Part shown: positions 56,622-64,000 of the stretch, one piece after another | Numbering within the stretch: position 1 is the first letter of the stretch | Layout: the number at the start of each line of letters is the position of its first letter | Source: Adiantum capillus-veneris | Taxonomy: Eukaryota; Streptophyta; Polypodiopsida; Polypodiales; Pteridaceae | Reading direction: 5' to 3' | DNA: 64,000 nt | NCBI GenBank assembly: GCA_014529385.2 | Contig: CM043945.1 | Span: forward strand, 151,065,241-151,129,240 | Notes under the pieces: generated by a model | Database searches by the model: none | Seen by the model: the letters and a program-made list of their open reading frames with translations, nothing else | Told to the model about the DNA's origin: nothing | Program-made: the position numbers and the translations under genes

Positions 56622-59600
56622 CTGTAAAAGTTGACAAGTACATATAAGTAGTTAGAAGCTGAACATATTTTGCCATACTTGAATAGACATTACCGGAACA
56701 ACCGTATCTACAGGTAGCAAGGGTCCATACTGGGTCTCTGTAGTGTTCATGTCATTGTCGCTCTCCTCCGCTTTATCTTCATAGTCATCATTCACATCTT
56801 CATCAGGGGTCTCCCCCATGGCTCTTTCTGCCTCATTCAAGGTTTCCTCCAAGGTCTTTTCGTCTCCCTCGGTTGATCGGCTTGCCTCATACATCCTTGC
56901 CTGATCCATATCATGTTGCTCATCCCTAGGCCTGCTTTCCTCATCCATATCCTTTTGCTCATCTATAGGCCTTCTTTCCTCATCTTGGGTTTCAGCCATA
57001 GGCTCTTTTGGCTCCTCCACTTGCTGACTTGGCTCTTTCATTGTCTCCTCCGGTTGTACCTTAGCACCTTCCATATGCTCATTTGACCTTTCCTCATCCT
57101 CGGCTCTTTCATCTTCTGCTGATATGACCCCCTCGGCCCGTTGTGATTCCACTGTATCGGATGTAGGGGTTTGTCGTGGTGGCACGTCATGTTTTGTAAG
57201 ATCAATAGTGCGCTCATCCAAGCCGCTATCTTCAAGCTCTCTAGGGCTAGACATAGTAAGCAGGTGTTGTATTAAACTTACCCGGTATCTTTGCAAATAA
57301 TCATATGTGTAGTTTTTTAAAGCACTCTGCAAAATTGAAAGACCACATGGTGAGAATTCTTTTATAGACTAAACCAAAACTAACTGAATGCATTGCCAAA
57401 TGGGTACCTTAGTCATGAAAGGTTTTAATGCAAAGTAGCTTTGCAGGACATATTCTGCATGGAGAAGACATCTCCAGCTGCAAGGATTTCCATCGGTTTG
57501 ATTTGGGACAGGTACTTCTTTGATTGGGGCCTTGTATAGTTCATACCTTCCACATAGCTTGCCATAGGCAAGCAACAACCTCTTTATACAACTGCACAAA
57601 GCAATGTCAAGATGTTAGCATGAGGCTTCAAATTTACATGGATATCTGTTGAAGATGATGAAACAGGAAACAGAAGGAAGACAGCAACTCAGAGTAGGAA
57701 TAAGATGGAGAAGGAGAAGACACAGAGCTTGTGTACGAGATCTCTGTAGTCTCTCTCTCTGTATTGGAATAATAATGTGTATACAAACTCAGAGCTACAA
57801 AGCTTATATGAAACCCTAAGAGATAAGGTGTCCTTTCACACCAGATGTCCAGGGGGAAAAACCCAGTGGGAGAAAAGTGCCCCTGGTGAAGCGCGTATAC
57901 ACACTAACACTACTACATGTCTACAAATCCCCCCTGTAGTGATAGTGTGAATCCGTACAAGGTAGCAGATCATCATGTGTATGAGAGTAAGCCCAAAGCT
58001 TTTCGGAAAGCTTCAAACTTTTCTCGTGATAACGCCTTCGTAAATAGATCTGCAATGTTATCCTGTATAGGACAGTAAGTTAGTGTGATCTCCCCTGCAT
58101 GTAGCCTTTCCCTGACATAGTGGTAGTGAACCTCTATGTGCTTTGTTCTTGCATGAAATACTGGATTCCTTGCAACTGCAATAGCACTCTGACTGTCAGT
58201 GAAAATGGTAGTGGGTGCCTGTTGACACTCTCAAAGATCTGCCAATAACCTGCGTATCCATACACAATCAACTGTTGCCGTGAAAGCTGCCCTGTACTCA
58301 GCTTCACAAGTTGATGTAGCCGCAGTGGGTTGCTTCTTGCTTAGCCAAGATATACATGCATTTCCCAAGAAAAAACAATTGCCACTTGTGGAATGTCGTG
58401 TGTCAAAATCACCAGCCCAATCTGAATCGCTGTAACCAAGAAGCTGCATAGAACTGTGCTTTCCATACATATCCCCCCTTGGAAAGAACATGGCAAGATT
58501 AGGGGTACCTGAAAGGTAACGAAGTATGCGCTTCACAGCCTGCCAATGATGCATACCTGGGCTGTGCATAAATCTGCTTGCTTGTGAGACCCCAAATTGA
58601 ATGTCTGGACGAGTGTTGCCTGCCAAATATATCAAGCAACCAACCGCTGCTGCATAAGTATGTACATCAAAAGGTTCTCCAGCATCGTGCATGCTCAACT
58701 TTGATCCAGTTTCTACGGGTGTAGAGATTGGTTTACAATTTTGCATACCAAACTTGTCCAAAATTTTATGCAAATATTTTGCCTGCAGCATGTATATGCC
58801 ATCCTCTGATTGCACAAACTGAATACCCAAGTAATAATGTAGCAAACCAAGATCAGACATCTCAAAGGTTTTTCTCAAAGCATCTTTAAATGCTTCAATT
58901 TCATCTGCACTATTGCCTGTAAGAAGCATATCATCCACATAAAGTGTTAGCATAATGAGAACTCCATCTCTCTTTTTGACATACAAAGTACTTTCTGTTG
59001 GACTATTCTGAAATCCCTTGCCAATCAAATAAGTATGTATCTTCTCATACCATGCTCTTGGAGCCTGTTTGAGACCCTACAAAGCTTTACGCAATCTACA
59101 TACCTTTTGCTCTTGACCTTTTACAACAAAACCACTTGGTTGACTTACATAAACTTCTTCCTGCAAATCACCATTCAAAAAAGCAGTTTTGATATCCAAC
59201 TGATGCACTTTCCAACCATGATGAGCAGCAATTGCAACTAGTGATCTAACTGTGGACGCACGAGAAGTAGGAGCAAAGGTTTCATCATAATCTATGCCTT
59301 TCTGTTGCGCATAGCCTTTTGCCACAAGCCTTGCTTTGTACCTGTCGACAGTACCATCTTGTTTCCTTTTTACCTTAAAAACCCACTTTGTACCAATAGG
59401 CTTTTTACCTGTAGGCAAGTCCACTAGATCCCATGTATGATTCTTATGAATAGAATCAATTTCTTGCTGCATAGCATCTTTCCACTGAACACACTCTAAA
59501 GCTTGATCAAATGAATCAGGCTCATCTGCATCACAAAGAGTGCTAAAGCAAGCCAAATCTACTTGCTCTCTGCCAAAAGTAGTACCAGCACGTGTTTTTC

Positions 59601-62600
59601 ATGGCAACGGTGCATCCAACTTGCTATCCTGCAAAGTTTTCTGAACCCATTTAGGCAAGGTTCTTTCTTCCCTGAGAACTTCTTGCTCTTCACGCACAAT
59701 TTCCTCTACATCATGAGGTGTCACATGCTGATCAAAAGATTGATCAAGATTATCAACCTGTTGTGATTCTTGATTCTCCACAAAAGAAGGAAGCAAACCT
59801 TCAAATACATCATGTGTCTGCATATGAGGTACATCAAAAGCAACCATAGGTTGAGCAGTAGTTTCTGCAAAAATTACATCACGACTTTCAAAAATCTTGT
59901 TTGTAGCAGGATTGTAAAGTCTATAACCTTTACTTCCACTACTGTACCCCACAAATATACATTTGATTGCCTTATCATCAAGCTTTCCACGTAACTGTTG
60001 AGGGATGTGAGCATAAGCAAGACAACCAAAAACACGAAGATAACTGACTGAAGGTTTTTCGTCATACCAAGCTTCATATGCAGTAATGGTCTTCAAGGCA
60101 CGAGTAGGACACCTGTTCAAAACATGTGCTGCACAAGCAACTGCCTCCATCCATAGCTTATGAGGCAAACTCTTAGCCTTGAGCATACATCTAGCCGTCT
60201 CCATTAAAGACCTGTTCTTCCTTTCTGCAACACCATTCTGTTGTGGTGTGTATGGCATAGTAGGACACCTGTTCAAAACATGTGCTGCACAAGCAACTGC
60301 CTCCATCCATAGCTTATGAGGCAAACTCTTAGCCTTGAGCATACATCTAGCCGTCTCCATTAAAGACCTGTTCTTCCTTTCTGCAACACCATTCTGTTGT
60401 GGTGTGTATGGCATAGTGCATTGGTGTTTAATGTCTTTCTTTCCCAAAAAATCCTTAAATGCACCTGACATGTATTCACCTCCTCGATCGGTACGAAGAG
60501 TCTGTACTTTGCAACCTGTTTCATTTTCAACCATGGCGACATAATGTTGAAAAACTGCAAACACATCTGACTTTGCTTTGAGTGGATACACCCAACAAAA
60601 CCTGGAAAAGTCATCAATGAAGGTCACAAAATAAAGGCTGTTTCCTATAGATGGCGTCCTCATAGGACCACATACATCACTGTGTACAAGCTGCAACTTT
60701 CGTGTCGCTCTAACTGAACCATCCTGCGAAAATGCAAATCTGTGCATCTTTCCAAGAACGCAACCTTCACATACATGTCTTGGTGGCATCTCCAGTAAAG
60801 ACAAATCATGCACCATATTATGACGTTGTAAAGTCATCAAACTGCCATAACCAACATGCCCAAATCTAGCATGCCACAACTCAGCATCCTGCATGGCCTG
60901 AGTCTTTGTTTCTACAATACATACCTGAATCTGCTTTTCATAACGATCTAGCACAAATAGTCCATTTTCCAGCGTACCTGTAGTGATAAGAGAATAACCA
61001 TTCTCTCGATCTCGTACAACACATCTGTCATCCTCAAAAATGACCCGAAGACCATTTTTTGCAAGAGAGGATACAGACAACAAATTCTTCTTGATCCCTG
61101 GAACATATAAGACATCTGGCAAGCATAAATCTGAACCATCTGAAATGGTAATCAAAATCTTACCAACGCCTTTGATTGGATAAGAAGCATTATTTGCACA
61201 TGTCACCTTCTTTCCTGCTGGAGCTGCATCCAATGAACAAAACAAATCCTTCCTTGAAGTAATATGCCTGGATGCACCACTATCAAAGTACCAAATCATT
61301 TGTGTCTTGTCAACACTGTAAGCAGAAAAATTTGAACATACTACAAAAGCATAAGAATCCTGCACAAAGTTTGCAGACTCTTCTTTAGCTGTAGAAGAAT
61401 CACCAGAAGCTGAAACAACCAAACTTGACTCTTTCTTCTTTTCTTTAGCAATTCGCTTTTTACACTCACTAATGTAGTGACCAGGTTTCTTGCAGTAGTG
61501 ACATTTACCTTTCTTCTTGGACTTGTCGGAATCACCTTTAGACTTCTCTGAAGACTGTCCTGCACCAGACTTGGAGTGATGAGCACTCTCTTTACCCCTG
61601 TTTTTGTTCTGTACAACAAGAGCATGATCCATACCATCCACCTGTAAAGACTTGTTCTTACGTGATTGATCCTCCTGCAATAGCAAAGCCACTAACTCTT
61701 CAAAATGAAGAGGGTCAGGATTAGCTCGCAAAGACAGAGTCAAAGAAGTCTGAAAAGTAAAATAAGATGGTGGTAGTGAATTGAGTGTTTTGGAAACCAA
61801 GTCCTTCTCTGGAATCACTTCATCAATGCTAAGCAATTGCTCTTTAAGATCCCTGATTTTTGTAAGATTCTCGACAATATCGTCACCTTCGTCCATCTGT
61901 ATTTTGTCAAGTTGTTTCTTCAAAAACTCTATTCTGGCAGCGTTTCTTCCTCCAAACATAGCTTGCAGAGTGTTCCAAGCATCCTCAGAAGTTCTGCAAG
62001 ATCTGATATGTGGTGTGATTGTCCTCTTTATGGTTAAGGCAATCACAGCCATAGCCTGTGCATCTTTAGTATCCCATCTCTTTTGCTCTGGAGTGACTTG
62101 TGAGGGTCCTGCACCAACAGCTGCACCACGACCAGGCGTGGCAGGTGCAATGCTACCTGGACGAACTTCATCTCCAGATACATAATCCCACAATCCTTTA
62201 CCAACCAAAACATTTTTGGCCATAAAAGACCAAAGAGAATAGTTGGTACCATCCAATTTGTCTTCGGATGTAAACGCACCAAAAATCTCTTTCTCCGTAG
62301 ATTGAGCCATACTGTAGATGCACACAAGAGAGCAAAAGAACCTCCAAGAGATTCACAAATCTCCTCTCCAATCCAAGCAAAACTCTACACAAAATCTCAG
62401 CACAAAGCTAAGACAAGTTGCTTCCCAAAAGAACTGTTTACCTGAAGAAAATCTGTCAAAAAGCACACCCTCTTGATCTAAACGCCTCCGAAAAGTAACT
62501 TCTGCTACGCTACTCAGAACAAAATTCTGAGGGCTCGAACGGCTTCGAAAGGGGGGTAAAACCCCAGGTCGCCTAATCAGAATACTCCCGGAACGTCGAG

Positions 62601-64000
62601 GATGCTCCCACGAGCAAATTTTCCGAAAACTGCCTGAAAACTGCGATTGCGCGCGCGGACGCGAAAACGCAAGTAGAGGCTCTGGAAATCACTTCGCTCT
62701 GATACCAATTGTTGAAGATGATGAAACAGGAAACAGAAGGAAGACAGCAACTCAAAGTAGGAATAAGATGGAGAAGGAGAAGACACAGAGCTTGTGTACG
62801 AGATCTCTGTAGTCTCTCTCTCTGTATTGGAATAATAATGTGTATACAAACTCAGAGCTACAAAGCTTATATGAAACCCTAAGAGATAAGGTGTCCTTTC
62901 ACACCAGATGTCCAGGGGGAAAAACTCGGTGGGAGAAAAGTGCCCCTAGTGAAGCGCGTATACACACTAACACTAATACATGTCTACAATATCTATAAGA
63001 AACACTTTCTGATACAAAACACTTACAGCCTAATTTCAGGGTGGGTTCCTTTTATTGAATTGAACACCCACACTGCTGGTTGGTCAACATCAAGGCATAT
63101 GAGACTCCAGTGATGGTTGTTCTCATATGGAAAGATGATCACAGTAACTTCCAGCATAGCACAGTGGAGAAACCAACTCTCAAAGGTCCCAGATGGACTG
63201 TTCTTTTGTCTAATAATCACTGACATTTGTGGATCAAGAAGAAACACCTCTGTGTGAGTGTGCAGTGGGAGTTGACTTTTGATCAGGCTGCAGAGACTCT
63301 ACCTGAGTTAGCAAACCTATTATCTGAGTTTTCAAAGCTAGCAAGATAGTAACACTTACTTAAGACAAGCATAGATAATTGTGTCTGAAATCTGAGCATC
63401 TGGATTCTGCAATAAATTAATGTCCACTTTTTCCAGAGCTAGCTTTCTGGCTCCATCTACAAATGGTATCTCTGCAAGCAAACCATCCTTCATTGAAAGT
63501 AGAGTTTCTTGATTGCTTGCCTCTATGGACAGGGTCACATTGCACTCTGTTTGCCTCTGGGACTCCACTGCTACTTTTGCTTTCTCCTTAAGCTCTGCTT
63601 CCCTCATGTCCTCTTTTTGGCGAGCAATAGTCTCTGCCCTTGCCCTTGTATTCACATCATGTGTGACATCTACAACTGTGAGTTGTGGCACTAGCTCCGG
63701 GGGGTATAACAAAATTTCCCTCATTTTCTTATCCTTGCAGACATTGGGGACCAGTAGTTTGTCATACCTCCACCTTATTCTTTTCAGTGTCTCACTATCT
63801 TTGTCCATTATAGTAACCCTGTGGGCATGGGCTGCAACAATGGTCATGTCACTGAAGTACTCCAGTAGGAAGTCCTCTGCTGCTTCCTGTAGAGCCATTA
63901 ATGCCACCACCTTCCACCTTTTGGTGCCCCAGGTAGCTTCATCACATATGGACCTCACCATTCTCTGGAAGGGCAGCTTTGGTATGCATAAATCTACACA
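56058..64000 (-). CDS. Gene B: histone H3-like / Ulp1-like protease / FCP1-like phosphatase fusion (5' partial)
   Basis: Five exons on the minus strand, all with GT-AG borders and matching phases: 64000-63360 (5' end off window), 63287-63027, 57591-57408, 57326-56694 and 56621-56058 (stop TGA at 56060-56058). This gives 760 visible residues. Residues 1-75 are a histone H3-type fold. Residues 200-362 are a Ulp1 (C48) peptidase-like domain with His273, Asn290 in place of Asp, Gln332 and Cys338. Residues 400-560 are very acidic and low in complexity. Residues 574-745 are an FCP1/SCP1-type HAD phosphatase-like domain. Known roles of the parts are nucleosome histone, SUMO or ubiquitin-like protease, and protein phosphatase; what the fusion does is unknown. 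A copia element sits in intron 2. A TE-captured origin is possible since Ulp1 domains occur in plant Mutator-like and CACTA elements, but no transposase or inverted repeat is visible. Confidence 0.7.
56694..57326 (-). CDS. Gene B exon 4: acidic low-complexity region
   Basis: The acceptor TTTTGCAG (ending 57327) and donor GTAATGTC (56693) enclose 633 bp, phase 0 at both ends. It encodes 211 residues that begin with a helical LKNYTYDYLQRY stretch and then become Glu/Asp/Arg/Gln-rich. A short internal repeat RP-x-DEQ-x-DMD occurs twice in a row near the middle. The composition suggests a flexible linker, or a charged surface of the kind found in histone-binding proteins. Intron 3 is 81 bp. Confidence 0.65.
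57408..57591 (-). CDS. Gene B exon 3: Ulp1-like domain with catalytic Gln and Cys
   Basis: The acceptor GCTTTGTGCAG (ending 57592) and donor AAG/GTACCC (57407) enclose 184 bp in phase with exon 2. It encodes VPVPNQTDGNPCSWRCLLHAEY. The Gln, five residues, Cys spacing equals the Ulp1 Q-x5-C pattern (oxyanion Gln and nucleophile Cys), though the usual DCG reads PCS. Exons 2 and 3 are separated by the copia-bearing intron, and the domain makes sense only if they are spliced together. Confidence 0.7.
57647..57925 (-). repeat. 3' LTR of the copia element
   Basis: 279 bp, identical to the 5' LTR except for five substitutions. Preceded on the minus strand by the polypurine tract. Confidence 0.95.
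57926..57936 (-). promoter_or_regulatory. Polypurine tract of the copia element
   Basis: The minus strand reads CAGGGGGGATT immediately before the 3' LTR. Confidence 0.8.
57973..62325 (-). pseudogene. Copia gag-pol polyprotein with three nonsense codons
   Basis: One frame of 1451 codons runs 62325-57973; the likely start is the second ATG at 62310 (MAQSTEKEI). Domains in order: gag of the copia type, zinc knuckle CHYCKKPGHYISEC, protease WYFDSGASRHIT, integrase HHCC (HARFGH, CEGC) and core (HSDVCGP, RTDRGGEYM, NGVAERKNR), RT (TGKKPIGTKWVFKVK, KTAFLNGDL, YVDDMLL) and RNase H (GYSDSDWAGD, then TKHIEVHYH) to a natural stop. It is interrupted by TGA (59601-59599), TAG (59079-59077, where copia RT usually has Tyr in ALYGLKQ) and TGA (58233-58231, in RNase H). 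No frameshift is needed, so decay is by point mutation only. Confidence 0.9.
60104..60415. repeat. Exact 156-bp tandem duplication in copia integrase
   Basis: 60104-60259 and 60260-60415 appear identical. 156 bp is 52 codons, so the frame is kept and the integrase carries the segment MPYTPQQNGVAERKNR through AAHVLNRCPT twice. The segment holds the third catalytic residue (Glu). Confidence 0.95.
62696..62708 (-). promoter_or_regulatory. Primer binding site (initiator tRNA-Met)
   Basis: The minus strand reads TTGGTATCAGAGC just after the 5' LTR, the classic complement of the plant initiator tRNA-Met 3' end. Confidence 0.9.
62710..62988 (-). repeat. 5' LTR of the copia element
   Basis: 279 bp, minus strand TGTAGACAT...ATCTTCAACA. 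Followed on the minus strand by the primer site. Confidence 0.95.
63027..63287 (-). CDS. Gene B exon 2: Ulp1-like domain with catalytic His
   Basis: The acceptor TCTCTGCAG (ending 63288) and donor GTAAGTG (63026) enclose 261 bp that join exons 1 and 3 in phase. It encodes FLLDPQMSVIIRQ and then FPYENNHHWSLICLDV, followed 17 residues after the His by FNSIKG. In Ulp1 proteases the pattern is HW..L..(I/L)D, then DS at that spacing. So the His and Trp are kept and the catalytic Asp is Asn. Intron 1 is 72 bp. Confidence 0.7.
63360..64000 (-). CDS. Gene B exon 1 (visible part): H3-like histone fold plus linker
   Basis: In frame from the window edge (so the Met at 63961 is internal) the protein reads LPFQRMVRSI, a loop with GTKRW, then MALQEAAEDFLL, and HAHRVTIMDKD. 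These are the alpha-N, alpha-2 and alpha-3 blocks of histone H3. Between VR and MALQ there are 22 residues, one more than in canonical H3, and a Trp follows the Arg in loop 1; both are features of centromeric H3 (CENH3). After the fold comes a Lys/Glu-rich helix (about residues 125-150). Donor: CTTAA then GTAAGTG at 63359. The H3 tail and start codon lie outside the window. Confidence 0.75.

Larger units (their letters stand above)
57647..62988 (-). mobile_element. Full-length young Ty1/copia retrotransposon in gene B intron 2
   Basis: The 5342-bp element has 279-bp LTRs (57647-57925 and 62710-62988), a 5-bp target duplication ATATC (57642-57646 and 62989-62993), a primer site for initiator tRNA-Met, a single gag-pol frame and a polypurine tract. 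The LTRs differ at five positions by my count, which indicates a recent insertion. Gag-pol has three in-frame stop codons and an internal duplication, so this copy is probably defective, although it could still be mobilised by relatives. The 21050-22170 copia remnant belongs to a related family. Confidence 0.95.
57592..63026 (-). other. Gene B intron 2, enlarged by a copia insertion
   Basis: Donor GTAAGTGTTT at 63026 and acceptor TTGCTTTGTGCAG at 57592. Without the 5342-bp element and one copy of the target duplication the intron would be 88 bp, like its neighbours (72, 81 and 72 bp). The element lies in the same orientation as the gene. Confidence 0.7.

Noticed and set aside
63023-63247. A separate 74-residue gene
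   Set aside because: It begins with GTG and ends inside a GTAAGTG donor. It is the middle of exon 2 of gene B.
63356-63961. A separate 201-residue gene starting at Met 63961
   Set aside because: The frame is open to the window edge and the residues before this Met (LPFQR) belong to the H3 alpha-N helix. A consensus donor precedes the apparent stop.

Overview
The window comes from a large, repeat-rich nuclear genome of a land plant. Evidence for this: multi-exon genes with GT-AG introns of 72-180 bp, Ty1/copia and Ty3/gypsy retroelements of plant type (one with the second, archaeal-type RNase H typical of the plant Tat lineage), nested insertions, and very long CT/GA, AT, GT and poly-C tracts. 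I suspect a fern or another non-seed plant, but nothing here proves it. I saw no rRNA, tRNA, CRISPR or bacterial features.

Layout. 1-7845: 5' part of a decayed Ty3/gypsy element on the minus strand (LTR 7845-6952, primer site, leader with palindromes, gag, protease); its 3' part lies off the left edge. 7846-9611: minus-strand copia fragment. 9612-13427: copy A of a 3.8 kb repeat block whose copy B is at 28952-32972. 13428-14548: truncated Tat-type LTR. 14549-22809: debris (copia RNase H, gypsy RT, gypsy integrase tail, unrecognised ORFs, and a copia 3' end with LTR at 21050-22170). 22810-28517: LTR-bounded gag-protease-only gypsy element. 32973-34990: copia gag/integrase fragment. 35325-36511 and 47904-50600: two copies of another gypsy relic. 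They flank a Tat-type element at 36512-47718 that has 2.8 kb LTRs, a complete but broken gag-pol and a 1.56 kb insertion in its integrase. 50600-54318: debris, tandem duplications and microsatellites.

54319-64000 is the genic end and the most interesting part. Gene A (plus, 54319-55739, two exons) encodes an unrecognised 413-residue protein. It converges with gene B (minus, 64000 to 56058, five visible exons, 5' end off the window). With consistent splice phases, gene B encodes a histone H3-like histone fold with CENH3-like features, then a Ulp1-type (C48) cysteine protease domain, an acidic region, and a C-terminal FCP1/SCP1-like HAD phosphatase domain. I know of no described protein with this combination. 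Intron 2 of gene B holds a young, full-length Ty1/copia element (57647-62988) with a 5-bp target duplication and 279-bp LTRs differing at five positions. Its gag-pol frame carries three nonsense codons and an exact 156-bp in-frame duplication in the integrase.

The genes other than A and B are retroelement genes and their remains. All assignments rest on reading motifs and repeats by eye; no searches were run.
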